Source: Membranipora membranacea
Lineage: Eukaryota; Bryozoa; Gymnolaemata; Cheilostomatida; Membraniporidae
Direction of reading: 5' to 3'
Assembly (NCBI GenBank): GCA_914767715.1
Contig: OU612070.1
Location: 7,331,501 to 7,395,500 of the forward strand
Length of the DNA stretch: 64,000 nucleotides
The notes beneath the pieces are model-generated. The model ran no database searches. It was given only the letters and a program-made list of their open reading frames with translations, and was not told where the DNA came from. Made by a program: the position numbers and the translations under genes. Positions 22,488 through 37,400 of the stretch are shown here, piece by piece. The first letter of the stretch is position 1; every line of letters begins with the position of its first letter.

Positions 22488-25400
22488 GTAAGTTTGATTA
22501 CTATATATTATTTTGACTGTGGCCCCATACTCATGGGGCTAAATTGAGATAAGATAGTACCAGGAGACATAGATGTCTACATCCATGAGCTCTTGTAGAA
22601 CTTCTTAGTGATATTGGGTTGTTGTGACTTGGTGATCCACGAGCTTAAGAGAAATAGCCTTTAACTCAATTGATAAATGTTAAATTATTGTTGAAATTGG
22701 CATTTAAGCTTGAAGGCTTAGTTAACTATTGTGGCACACTACGATTTTACGATGCGTTGTCTACACTAGATTATTACGAGTTGAATTTGGAGTTGTCCCC
22801 TGTGAATTAACAAAAATTAGAGGCAAATCAACCTGATAAGGAATCACAAAACCAAGTAAGTCCAGCAGCAAACCACTGCAACCACTGCAACAACTACAGC
22901 AGTATTTCGAAGAGATTTTCAATTATTCATTTTAACATTTTACTGAAACACTAAGAGTAATTTTATGTGTCAGAATTATCAGCATTCAATTCATTTTATG
23001 TCTAAGGAATTCATCGCAAACCGCATTTTATCACGACAAACATTATTCCCGTGGCTCAGTAGACAGTTGAGCGGGCGATATGGGTTCAATCCCCATTTTT
23101 TCCGAGTTTCTGGTTAAAACGTCGTCCTGTTTATCAAAGTTTTGATAACAAAGAGGCTTTATAGACCAGTATTTTGTCGATGTTCTGGCGTGCCTTAAAC
23201 AGGAGAAATTGTTAACCTTTTCTGCCGCTAGTGTGTGTTCAGGCAATCGCTGTCTGCATGAGAATTTGTGGTGAGTCAGTCACAGCATACCTAGCAAAAC
23301 CTAATACCATACACAAACCTTAATCAAATATCATCTCACTAATTTTTCTGCCTTTCACAAACATTATTCCCGTGGCTCAGTAGACAGTTGAAGAGGGCGA
23401 TAAGGGTTCAATCCCCATTTTTTCTGAGTTTCTGGTTGAAGCGTCGTCCTGTTTATCAAAGTTTTGATAACGAAGACGCTCTATAGACCAGTATTTTGTC
23501 GATGTGCTGGCGTGCCTTAAACAGAAGGAGATATTGTTTACCTGCCATTCCTGACTATCCTGTGCGGCGTAGCAGCACACCTAGTGCTTGAAATGTCTGA
23601 GTAAACCCAGATGGAGGGTTCGATGGGGGGGGGGGGGGAACTGTAAGCGTAAAGAGCAATATTAAGGACGGTGAAAATTGAGTTGTCCGGGTCTTGGAGA
23701 AGTTGTGGAGTGTGAAATTTCACAAGCAGATTACCAAAAGTATACTAAATAAACTAAATAAATCTTGTGCACCTTTGCATAAATAAGTCCAGTGGAAGCC
23801 CCGCCTATCTTTTCAATTCCATTTACAATTTGGACGGATAATGTTGACCATGTATTGAGCCTCCCATTGCATAACACCAGCTTCTAATGCTCTGAGTGTG
23901 TCGTTTTTCGAATGGCATGTATAATTAAGTTTTCACCATAGTTTCATTAAAGTAGTTTTTATAAGGTTATATAGCATGTAAAGCAAAATTTAGCTCCAAA
24001 AAATACCATCAAAAAAGTGCTTAGTATTAAAAAAAAGATTCTCGTCATCGGTAATGACAATCATAACTACTATAAAAATATCTGATCTATACGAACAATT
24101 GAAAAAGGAGTTTCGCTTTAATGATGGTTATATACAAATGCTATAAGGGGGTATTGCAACTGTTGTTGGCCTCATCTCAGTTATTTATGATATCAAACCG
24201 AATATTGCAAGTGCAGCACGAAAAACTCTACCAGAAACAACTATCAAACGCTATCCATACAAAATTGTTAATGAAGTTGTATTTCTAGCCACATTTTGCA
24301 TAGGCTGCCATCCGACTAATTTGACGTCATATGTGAATGTCGCGGCCACCTGACTTCGACTTTGATTCTGTCTTTTTTCATTTACCACACAGAAGTAAAT
24401 TCATTCTTAATATTATGTGAACCCCCCCTTCCCCCCTTCCCCCCCCCCCCCGACAAGGCAGTAATTAATTAGGGTTATTCAAAAAATACCTGTTTAGGTC
24501 GAAATTTTGACATCATTTCTGAAAACACAGTAGGGGGGATCTTCAGGATTTGTTCGTTATAATCTATCTCATCATACAATCAAGGGTATGTTGATTGGAT
24601 TAAGAATGACATAAATATTCCACTTTAAATTTACACAGACAACACCTCAATCAGATGCCTGTATATCAATGATGTGTTTATCTTAGGGAGATCAATTAAA
24701 TTCATATTCAGCCAAATTGTATGGTTGAAAACTATGGAACTCTTGCAGATGTAGAACAACAGAAAATCACAGATTAGTAGGAATTAAATCTTGAGTAAAT
24801 TTGACCTCAGTTTAATTTGTTTTAAATGACAGATGGTTTGTTGACAAAAACCTCTAACGTCCTATGTCTCCAAAAATCAATCCTAATCATTCCTAATCTA
24901 CGTAATAATTACACCAGATATATTGTAATCAGATTGATGGTAATGTCCGCATGTTCTCACTGTCAAAGAAGGTGTCTGGGCTCCAATAATTTTGTCAGAA
25001 CTTTATACCAACAGTTTTAGGGATCAAAGATAAAAACAGAGGATTTGAATTCTGGAAAAAGTCAAGTCAATTGGTGTCTATTTTTTTCGCCATCAAGTCA
25101 AGTCAAATCAAGTCATGATTTTTGTAAGTCAAGTCAAATCAAGTCATGATTTTCGTAAGTCAAGTCAAGTCAAAGATGGGTGACTTACAAGTCATGGCAA
25201 AGTCACGCTCATTAACCGTGAAAATCAACTCGGAATTTATTTCAATCCCGGGTGACTCCAAATCGTGGAGGAGTTAGTTAGGTCCTCAGGAGTTGCTCTA
25301 CTAATCGGGATTTGCTCCCCTCCCCACAAACGAAAGAAGGTATGGGTGTGTACGCAATTCAGCATTGTTACTTCATTGTATATATGTACCTTTATTGTGT

Positions 25401-28400
25401 CAATGATGACAAATGAAATGTTTCATGCTGTAAAAAGATGGGCTGGTGGAGGATAAATAAATAAACACAGACTAAGATTGATCACTTTTGTTAAGGACGG
25501 ATAAAACGTTCTCTCTGAAAAGGTTTTTGCATCTGCCTGTTTGTAATGTCTCTAAGGTCATGAGAGGTTTGCCGATGGCAGTGGCTACTAGCCTCCATGA
25601 CTCAATATGCATGTGACTCGAATAATATCGTACGCCTGAATAAACCTGCACTATATGATCAGACTATATTAATATTGCATCATGGGATACATATTTCATT
25701 TTACTGATTACAAGACAACAAGAGAAGACGACTAATATGTAAGGCAGGAACTCTGACTAATTACCCATTGCTGAGAAGTTGGGTTTTCTGTTTCGGAGTT
25801 GGGGTTTCAGAGTTGGGGTTTCAGAGTTAGGGTTTCAGAGTTGGGGTTCTCAGTTATGATTATCCTTCCTATATCTCTTTCTACATTATGTTATAAAATT
25901 TCACACATTGACTTATGTTGACTTGACCAAAATCAGGGCAACTCCCAAGTCAAGTCAAGTCAAAGTAAATTTTTCGTTAAGTCAAGTCAAGTCAAGTGTT
26001 GTCTATTTGTTTTCGACATCAAGTCAAGTCAAGTCATAATTTTGCTAAGTCAAGTCAAGTCGTGACTTTGACTTGACTTGACTTGAAGATGACTTGACTT
26101 ACCATGACTTGGACCCAGGTCTCATTGGTTAATAAGCAGTATCCAGTGGCACGTTTATGACGGGAATCATTAAAAGGCTTTGTTTTGGAATATCATTGGC
26201 TGATAGCCTATCAGCCAATGATATTCCAAAACAAAGCCTTTTAATGATTCCCGTCACAAATGTGCCACTGGATACTGCTAATTAACCAATGAGACTATTC
26301 TCTCACTGGCAAACATTGCCCTAGTATATCTGCTGCGAGAAGCGTTGTAGCGTGTAATTATAAGCCGCTTACTATAAAAGGGGCGGGAACTTAGACCACT
26401 TAACAAACAGTTTTCCCTCGCTAAGCTGTAAACACTCGCACATGTGGCAAGCAAATCTGGGACTAATTATAAAGTTTGTATGGTGTTTACTAAGCTAGTA
26501 ATTGAGGACGTAACAATAAGGATATATAATGTATCAGTTTAACTTTTTTATGACAAATCTTAAATAACTATAGCGGATTTACAGCTGCTTATCTCGGAAT
26601 GAAGGGAATTAAATCTCTCACTTATCATCCACCTGGTAATATTGACTAAGCTGATAATTGGGTAAACACCAATTAAAAACACTAGAACATTATCAGCTGT
26701 AATTTGTGTACCAGATCATAATCCACAAGGTTTTACCAATGCATTTGGTCTTTTCAATAACACAGGCATTGATCCATGGGATAGGCTGTGCCTGATTACC
26801 ATCTACTCTGTCTCCTTGACTTAATATTTTTGTTTATGCATTCACTTTGAACAAAGAGCAACAGTTACTTTTTGCTTTCAATAGGTCATTTAAAACACCA
26901 GCACCGTGGACTGGGCAACAAAATAAATTGACACAAGCACGGCAAAAAGCAACTCTCCTGATTTTTCAACTAACACACCGCATATCATTGGCAGACCCTG
27001 TAAGATATCAGAACCAATAATAGAACACAACAGACCTATCCCTTAAACCTGCCTCATGTGTCCTCACCCCTTAGACCTACTGGTTCTGATCGAATTATTA
27101 GGACAAACAGCCCATCCTCTTCATCATGTTCACCAGTGACGCAACAGGACATGGTAGCAATACAATCATCTCACATCCCCAGTGCCTAATCATTATCCTC
27201 ATGTTATCAGCTTGACACCAACTCCAACCAGATGCGCCAAGTATGAGACTAGAAAAGCATCAGTCAACTCTCACAACATCCTAACAAAGCAGTTTGATTT
27301 AAATATGAAGTGAGGTTCAAATTATTAAAACTTCACAACGGTTGTTTTAAATGTCCCTAGAGGATACAATATCAGCCACCCACACTAGTTAGAATAGTTG
27401 TTCACATTGATTACTGCAAGACACAATATCAGGGCTCCCAGCCCGGGAGGGAGTCATATCTTGATTTTTTTATTACTGTGCGTCGGGTAGTGCCCTTTCA
27501 AAGGCCATCCTAACAGGTTCGGTCGCCGAAGACTAGAGAGCAATTTAGGGCTCTGCAGATGAATTATATTGTTTTTTAGAATTCAGATCATCAGCATCAG
27601 TATAAACCGCATCCTGGTTATTAGTTTTGATATATGATTACAACATCGAAATGTTTCTTTTATAATCGTACAAGAAGACCACACTGAGAGGAGTTCCCCA
27701 TCTTATATGAATATGAGGAGTTTTTAGCTCATTGTCCCAAATAACCTGAGTTGCCTTAGTCAGGGAGAATTCTCTCTGCCTTGGTTGAACCCAAAAAACT
27801 GAGTAAATCAGGATAAATCTGCGTGGTTGAGAGCCCTGACAATAATTATATTCAGAATCAAAGAAGGGTATTTATAGAGATATGTGCCCATTGTTTATAA
27901 TTGATTGAGAGAGAGGATAACTCCGACCAAATAGAAATACCTAGTGTAGACAACGCAACCTAAAGTCGTAGTGGCAGATAGGCAAATGCGGTGGAATATG
28001 ATCAGTTTTTCCGTATTTCAGCCAGGATCTTGGAGGGACAATTTTACATGGCTATGATAGTCCATTGTTTGATAAATTGTTGTTCAACACAGGGTATGGT
28101 AGCTTTCAACAAAGGGTTTTAGCCATTACACCAGGATAACAGAAAACCCCAGGTCATATGACATTATGTTATTATTCTATAAAAAAGATAGACTATTCTA
28201 AGGATATCTTGTTAAAGAAATTATGCTTAAATTACAACTATTCTCTTTAATCTTATATATATATCATTTTACCTTTGAGCAATTATACAAAGCAAAGGCT
28301 CCGACCTGCTATGGACATAGTTCAAATGTGGCAGATGCTTGCAAAAAAAATGACTTTGAGGTAACATTTGTTTGTGGTTCAACTTTCTAATTTTTCTCAA

Positions 28401-31400
28401 TCCATTTCCAAAAGACGCGCTTGATCATGTCTTTAGATTTGGATAGCTAGGGCTACTGTTTCTGGACCATCAAGTATTCTTGGATTACCATGTAAGATAG
28501 TTCAATAGTAAGTATTTGTCTTCTGGCATGACAACTTGGATAAGATGATCATTGTAGCCTGTAACAACATCTCTTAGCGGATCGACATATTGTGAATACA
28601 GTCCAAATTCGTATCAATGATTTAGGGAACACGCACAGTTGGATGTCAGAAACTTGTTATCTCCATAAGCTACAATACCATTTTACTTGTAGACATACCT
28701 CCCTATGAGTGGCCAGAATTCATTCAGTGCTTATCCTGAAGAATTTATGTAAAGCTTGTAGGCTGTACATTTAGAAAAGATGAGAAAAGGTTGTAATGCA
28801 AAATATTAAAGGAAATATAACCCATCATTTGTAGACATTATTGATGGCAATGTCTCTGTCTCAGTCCCGGTCTCGTGAGACTTCTCTCCCCGAGACACTG
28901 TCTCGTCGAGACGAACACTCTTGATACATGTCAATTATAAACATTATGAACATTGTTATGATGATTACCAAATGGGCCATACCTGCAGTCAACACTTAAA
29001 TATACTGTAATATGATGTATTATCATGACCATTGATCCTCCAGAATGAATGTTTGTTCAGAAGCCCTGACTGATGTAATATCAAAATTAATCAGTCATTT
29101 CTGTATCATATTCAATTTCCTGATACTGATGAAGTAGCAGTTTTCAAATTTCATTGGCATCGATATATATCTCGGTCTCAAATTTCGTTGCTCTCTCGGC
29201 CTTGTCCTGTCTCGCCAAAATCTGACAATTTGCCATCACTAGTAGGTATGAAGAACTGCCATTGTATTTATGGCCACACATATAATTAGTCAAAGTGGCA
29301 GGTAGCCAGATTGACAGTTTTACCTATGTGAATCACAAACTTGCAGTGACTAAAACTAACATTGAAGCGCCCCCTTTGTATAGCCGTACTCTGTATTTGC
29401 ATCTCAATCATCTATATGATGCCCGTGGCGCTACATCATGTCACCTGGCTTAGTTGGGTGCCAAAAGTCAGATCCTGGAGTTAAGAGCTTTCCAAAGATG
29501 GAACCATATAAATTGTGAATGCAGTCACTTATCCATATTTTAATCACAGTCTGATATGATTGATATTCATATCTAGTGGTATAATACATGATTTTATATT
29601 TGTATATTTCAGTGATTCCAAGGAAATCAGAAGAGAAAAACATCCAAGCTGTTTGTTACCCTGAATACAGCAGATCAAGGTAATCTATAGGTCATATAAC
29701 GTATCCTATTGGATATAATCCATCCCGCGGGAGTACTCAGGGCATATAAGGTAATTTTGTGAACCCGAGTTATCTCCACATCTCGAAAAGGCCAAAATTC
29801 ATATAAATTATAAAGCGAAAAACTTCTTTTGTGGCTGGCATAAAAAGTTATCAAGCTACAGACCTCAAATTTTCAGGACACACTCACAAACTGTGTATTT
29901 CTTTGCCCCCCATGAAAGTGGAATAATTGCATACATGAGCCGGCAGCAGGGCAGCAATTTGTATCATTTTTTAACCGTTTTCCGTAAAGCTTTCAATATG
30001 TTGGTAGATATTTTCCTTGTTTACTAAAGAAAATAACCACTATGTTCCTCAGAAGATGAGCAATCCAATGATATAAAAATTTGTGGTGTCAGACCATTTG
30101 AAGCCATGCTGCTGCTCAAAAGAAAATGTGCTTCTACATTATTTTATTGATTTGCGATGATTTAGCTGTGCACAAATATGCTGATTGTGTGTGTATTCAT
30201 CATCAGTAATGTAATGTAATTATTGTAATACAGAATTCATGCTCCACTAAATTTAAGGCAGACACTCTTATTTTGATACAACATGTCTGTGTAGCTCAGT
30301 GGATAATTCTCTATTTCGTCAACGCAGAGCTCTGGGTTCGAGTTGGTGCCAAACTTTTTATACTCTCAATATGGCTATAAATCATAATGATTGTAAAGAG
30401 GAAGCCATTTTCGTTGCAAACAAAATAAGTTGTCGAGCTACAGACCTCAGATATTCAGATCATACTCAAAAAATGCCCGCCATGAAAATGGAGTAGTTGC
30501 ATACATATGCCGGCAGCAGGGCAGCAATTTTATCATTTTCAAACTGTTTTCACTAAAGCTCTCGAAATGTTGGAAGATGTTTTCCTGTTTTACTAAAAAA
30601 ATTAACACTATGTTCCTCGGGAGATGAGGAATCCAATGGTATAAAAATTTGTGCTGTCAGACCTTTAGAAGTTATGCTGCTGCTCAAAAGATAATTTGGC
30701 TACACATTGTTTTACTGATTTGTGATGCTTTAGAAAAAGCTTCTTTTGTAGCTGGCATAAGAAAATATTGAGCTACAGACCTCAGATTTTCAGGACACAC
30801 TCACAAACTGTGTATTTCTTTGCCCCCCATGAAAGTGGAATAATTTTATACATAAGCCGGCAGCAGGGCAGCAATTAATATAATTTTTTAACTGTTTTCC
30901 ATCAAGCTTTCGATATGTTGGTAGATATTTTCCTTGTTTACTAAAGAAAATAACCACTGTGTTCCTCAGAAGATGAGCAATCCAATGATATAAAAATTTG
31001 TGGTGTCAGACCATTCGAAGCCATGCTGCTGCTCAAAAGAAAATGTGCCTAAACATTATTTTACTGATTTGTGATGCTTTAGAGAAAGCTTCTTTTGTAG
31101 CTGGCATAAGCGATTATTGAGCTACAGACCTCAGATTTTCAGGACACACTCACAAACTGTGAATTTCTTTGCCCCCATGAAAGTGGAATAATTGCATACA
31201 TAAGCCGGCAGCAGGGCAGCAATTTATATCATTTTTTAACTGTTTTCCATAAAGCTTTCGATATGTTAATAGATATTTTCCTTGTTTACTAAAGAAAGTA
31301 ACCGCTGCGTTCCTCAGAAGATGAGCAATCCAATGATATAAAAATTTGTGGTGTCAGACCATTCGAAGCCATGCTGCTGCTAAAATGAAAATGTGCCTAC

Positions 31401-34400
31401 ACATTATTTTACTGATTTGTGATGCTTTAGAGAAAGCTTCTTTTGTAGCTGGCATAATAAGCAATTATTGAGCTAAAGACCTCAGATTTTCAGGACATAC
31501 ACTGAGTTTCATGCCCCATATATCATTACCCAACCAGCAACATTATTGTATAATTAACCCTGCCTGCCAAATAAACTACATTCATTATTGCTATTGTATT
31601 GTTATAGTATAATCCTTTACAGTTCTAGTCAATATTATATAATTGGATTGACATTGTATTCAATGAGTTTGTATTTAGATGACCAGGCAAGTTAGCTGCT
31701 ACAATGAAAGCATTCCATTCGAATTGTCCTCCTCACAACTTTTGTAAGCACAGAAAACTCTTAGTATTGAGTATGATGAGCCGACAAAATACCTATGTTC
31801 AACTCTTCTGTGTTGTACAGTAGGCCTACCCTAAGCTATATCTTGTGCAATCTGAGAATGTAGGCAGCAACTGCATAAATAGAACACATCAGCTAAATTA
31901 TGCTATCAGAATGATCACAAAACTTTGCTACTAATAAAAAAGTACAACATCGCTCACCAGTTGAGCGAGGATCTACTTTGTATTAATCGCCCTACATGCC
32001 TAAGTGGAGAAAAGTGATATGCGAATGAGGGCATATTCTCCACAGAACTACCGAAAATATGCTGACTGATGCTAGAAACAGTGGCGTATATTAGCACTCA
32101 TATTTGCTCAGTGTGTAGAGCGTCTGCCTAATAATCACTGTAAATAAGATTGTTGTGGGTTCGAATCCCTTCGGGGACAGTTTTTTTTCAAATGGGTGCT
32201 TTATAACTGGAGCATTTTTACCGTAATCTTCTACTGCTATTGAGTTGTTTTCTGAAAGTACCTAACAGCTCAGTGAGTTATTGAAATACCTCTCTGCTTG
32301 CACTATTTTGCTACCGATATGCAAAATTTTCCGTGGTGGGAGGGCGCTTAAGCGCCCGTCCCACACCCTCCCCGCCACGCCTACGGCGTGTGGATCGGGC
32401 TGTGCCCGATCATTATGCTCATCTCTAAAAAGTCAGTGAGTGAAATTTTTTAGAATATACGCCCCTGTCTAGAAAACATACTTGGTGTCAAAGCATGCAG
32501 TATTAATACTGATTATTGGCTCGAATGGCTCTGAGCAAGGATTTAGCTCTGAATGCTATGGTATGTGGGTAAAATGAGGCAAAGGTAAATCTATTGTAAA
32601 CCTGGTATACATTCATTACCTGTCTACAAAGGAGCTCTTGATGTTAAACTTTATCATTCCCAGCCATCTCAGTTATATGGTGTACAGGAAGCAATTGTGG
32701 CATTTTTCTCTCTCACTCTTGGATGGTAGTTCCCTAGCAGGTGTTGGCACTAGTACAGATAGTATTTAAATGTTAGGCTAGTGACAAGACAACAACGTTT
32801 ACAGTAATACATTTTAAGCTGTCAGCTTGTGTGCCACAAGCAGGGAGGTTAGCCTTTAACAGGCATAATGACTTAATTACCTCAATATTCCTTGTCAAAA
32901 TTTTTAATTATCGAATTAACTGTCGCTGGTAGTTAATCCTACACACACATTCAATTGCACTTGTAACAAGTCATCATGACACACTTGTGGAATTAGAGAG
33001 ACAGGATGTCATCGTAAGCTGACCTAACTTCCTGTCTTTTGCCGCTGATAATGAATGCGGTGAGTTTTTAATTTTGCGAATGTACATGTTTACAATGATG
33101 GTTGTTTTGGTGAAAGTACAATCATGATCATTCTTTGACAGAAGAGTGAGGGGGCGGGAAGTTTTAACCTTTTATGAAAAATACTAGATGGTTGACCAAA
33201 TTCCATTTGTATATTTTCATCAAATTATTTCACCAAACTCTGCTTCCAAGCTCATCATAGTACAGAGTAACTATGCCAAAAATGAGATTGCTTTGCAAAA
33301 AAATCTCTTGCGCCCTTATTATCCGGTGTTTCATTGATTTTCCTCTGCTACTTGGTCAACTACAAGAGCTGAGCCCGATACAACATACAATGGTTGTATC
33401 TGGCTCAGCTCTTGATAATCTGCTGCTAGCTCATTACGATAATCTGTGTGTTTACCCAAAGGGTTAACCATTTTTAAATCTACTGGTACCTTTTAAGTTC
33501 TGTGCAGGTTGCCTATGAATGCCAATGTCAACAAAATTAACATTCTGACTGGCTTATCTTGATTATGACTTCATGGGTAAACAACTTGGATAACAACAAT
33601 ACATCCAATTATGCTTGAACTCAGCTGCTTGGCTAAGATGTTGATGTCAAGTAAAAGGTAATTGGCAAATAGACACTGAGAATCTTGTTCAATTCAATAA
33701 GCTAATCCCATTGAAAGTGATCAGGCAGATTGAACTGTACATTGTAGCCACTGAATGCATGCATTGAAAAGTTTGGTATGTTGAAAGTTCTTTCAACCTA
33801 AAGGTTTATCAATGAATATCAAGACTGATTTCACCAACCTACTCCAGATTAATACAATTCTCAACTAAAAAGGTTTAATTTTTTTAGCATTTAATTTCAA
33901 ATCAATTGCATGTAATTGAGTGATGTGGCTAGTATCGGGCAACACAACATCGATGCATCAGTTCCATGTGATCTACCAAATACATTTCCTAGAAGTTTCG
34001 ACCATTACGACAGGATTTCCACAATGCAGCTATAGTCTGGAGTTCCAATCAAGGAGTACTTTTACTCCTTGTTCCAATCATTTCAACAAATTCCTGCCAA
34101 AGGAATACCCACACTGATATTTATTCTGTTATATATGAGACCGGTAGCTTAGACAGGCGGCTGGGTTGCCAGATTAGGGGCTTGTAGGGCCATTACATCA
34201 GTTAAGATTTAGAGCGATAAATAATTGCCTGGACAGTCTTTAAGCGGATAATCTTTCAAAGCTATCAGCTTAATATTATCACCTGCATTGATATATTTAG
34301 AATTTACAGTGACCATCAGACATTCCGTACAAACGAGTTCTATTGTGTCATTGAACTATAGGTCTGTTTGATCAAGAAGTAACAGGGGAAGCTGTTACTC

Positions 34401-37400
34401 CTTGGTTTGATTTACCCTTGCTTCTCTCTACCCACATTCCATAAAATTCAGAGCTTGCGCTCCATGCCCAGAACATCTTCATCCAACAAACAGCTAATGA
34501 AAGCCATCCACGCTTAAAAATCCCAAGGAGCGTAGATTAACCCTTAGTGTGTCATCTATATAATCCCTCTGGTTAGCTATTCTTGTTGAAATTCCTAAAA
34601 ATGATAAGGGGTTGTAAAAATTGATATATCTTAAAATCTAGAGGGTGTAGAAGGAAAGTTTAAATAAACTTCTTCTAAACAAGATTCCTGATCTATCTAT
34701 ATAACTTTTAACCACCCAGCAATAACTGAAATGATTGATGAGGTGTTGAAACACACAAAAAAGTGTACAACTAGACTTATTTTGTATATATCTGAACACA
34801 AATACTCTCACACCGGTCTTACAGAATCATAATTTGTATCACTGAACAGGGAATTTTGTTTAGATGAGAAATAAAAAAATAACTAACTCTTTACGAGCAA
34901 TGATACTACCATGGTGATGATTATAGCAAGGAGGGTTCAATATTAGCAAAGTTTATGCAAGCAGTGCCATCGTACTATAATCCTCTATCAATTGGTAAGC
35001 TGCTTTGTACTAATTTCTAAAAATTATTAAACTGCCTTGTACTAACTACTAACCAGGATAGTAGTCTTGGACCTCACTAACCAAAAAATGTGTACTAGCA
35101 GCACCGATTCCCACCTAACTGCAACCCTCTATGAGCCATAAGAAGCTTAACACAGCGATAAACCGACTTGTAAATTTGCCTGCCATTGCTAAACACAATG
35201 CCTGAGAAACCATTCTGTGATCAATGAAGTGGGAGTTCATTGCTGTGATCAAACCTCAATATGTATGTGTGCGCTATACAAATGACACTTCTTGTTTCGG
35301 ACATACAGAGGTAGACCGACCCTCTCACCAACCTCAACCGGACTCACCCACACAGTTCAGTGACAACCGTCAACCGAATGTATCATGTAATGATATATGA
35401 CAAGATGTAAGATCAGTGCATCAACATGAGCCTAGTGCTCAGCCTATTTGTCGAGTGATGAACCTTTTGATCATGTTTTGGAAATGAATTGAAAGCTGTT
35501 TATTTTAAAAAACAAGTCGTACTCATTGTACTCTTAAATATAACTGATATACATGTTAACCCACAGTAGGAATACCTGCATTGAACTAAAGTTCACTGAT
35601 ACCTGAATAGGATGCAAAGCATTGGAATGAAAAATTATGAATAATCGACGAGGTGAGAACAATAAACTGTCCAAAAAAAAAATTGAATCAGTAAAAAATA
35701 CTAAAAATTTTAGATGTTATTCTTGCATATGTTAACCCACAAAACATTGGCATTCACAATCAACAACCCTAGAAGGCCTCCTGCGATTGTCAACAGGATT
35801 ATAAAATACCATTAGGCGCAAGAAATGCCCTAAAGTCAATTGATATATCAATACAAATGTGAACACTGAACAGCTTGAAACTTTGATAAAATGAGAGCAT
35901 GTTCCCATCCCTATCAATTATCATATGGGGAAAGTTTATGTGGCACTACTTTTTGATCTATTGATTCAACAGTGTGCAGTGACAACATAGTGCTGCGCAG
36001 ATATAAGAGTGTGACTTTTGTGACAGTTCACTATCGGAGGAGGTGCTTATGGTGCATATTCGATGTGTCATGACTGGTGTCCGCTCTATACCACCATGAG
36101 TCTCAATTATAGTCTGAAAAGAAGAAAAATGTATATCAATCACCGTGTCATACTTTCAGAGCGATTGTGGCTAAATTAGGGGGAGGGTGTCAACGTGTCG
36201 CTGGCTAAAGTATCCTCAATTTGATATATTTGGTATATTCGATATTTACCGCAACCCATCACCAAAAAAAACTATATATAATACGCGTCTAAGTGATGTA
36301 GCAACAATCATGAATCAGAGGATTACATTGTTTGACATAATAATTTTGCTGGTGACTCCCAAAATATTGATAGATAAGCATTGGTGATCATTCAAGCCCA
36401 TACATACCTTGGGTGGGGGGGGGGGGGGTATTTGTCCCTGGTGTCTTCACAACTTCAGTTCCAAGTGTAACAAAGAGAGCATCAGCAGAGTGTGCTTCTT
36501 TGAAGCTGGAGTGATTGGTGGTGGGTGACAAGGTGTGAGAAAACTGCTGAGTATGATGCTCTGTCGTATATCTTCTGAGTCACTGTCCCCATTCTACGTT
36601 CACTCCTCCAAATAGTAAAACTGTAAAAAATAATCTTGTATGTAGAAATTAATTCATGATGTGAAGTCAAAAAAACGGTAAGATTGTTGTAGAAAAAAAT
36701 TATGTGCGGAGTTTGGGACACCATATATGAGTATATCTGTGAGAAATGACCTCCTGACAGCTATCTATTGTATGCCGTCTATAGAATATGATGAAGCTAT
36801 GACTGTCCACTAAACTCCGAATTGAGATGTATGTAGGCCCACGCGGCCACATCAAAACAGCACTTTTTGAATTACCATACTATCACAAAAGACAAAAGTA
36901 TGCAAAGCGAAAGCAGATATAATATATATAAGCTCAGTGTCAGGCCCAAGGTGAAACAACATTAGCAAATGCTCACTCCGATGGTTTGTTCAAAAGCTTC
37001 AGGTGTCATACAATAACCCCCCCCCCCCCTAATTCCCTTCTAACAGAGGCACTGTTGAAGTTTAGATCAGAGTACACAATATGACGCAAAAATCATGGCT
37101 CAGAATAATTCATTTTAGCAATCAGGAGTGGGGAAACTTTTCAATATGGAGTAGCGTTGGTTGGGTGGTTGGCGATCAATAATGTTAACTTGGTTGGATG
37201 AAGACATATTTCTTCTTTCTTTGATCCAGAACCATTACAAGTTCTGTGATAAATGCCTACATTTCAAGTTCCTCCCATTTTACTGGTGACACCAGAAGCG
37301 AATCCAAATGCAGAAAAATTGGATAAAACGATAGGGATAATGACATAACATACACTGTGACATTGCATTGACTAGATTGGAAAGCAAGCACTATGTGCTC

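Larger units (their letters stand above)
22488..29612 (+). other. Intron 2 of gene A (repeat-rich, no exon seen)
   Basis: No coding exon is recognised in 7.1 kb. Identified contents are the tRNA-like pair, the CAAGT arrays, a 14-bp minisatellite, a hairpin MITE, a GTCTC-rich element and long C or G runs (about 23625-23638, 24420-24452). The rest, notably 26400-28850, shows nothing recognisable. Confidence 0.5.

Noticed and set aside
23037-23540. CRISPR-like direct repeats
   Set aside because: Only two copies with tRNA-like content in an animal genome; no spacer pattern and no cas genes.
25824-25840. Telomere-like TTAGGG motif
   Set aside because: It arises once by a single change within a 14-bp minisatellite; there is no TTAGGG array.
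30283-30353. A functional tRNA gene in the 349-bp array
   Set aside because: The boxes are weak, the stems mismatch and no clear anticodon arm is seen; treated as a SINE remnant.
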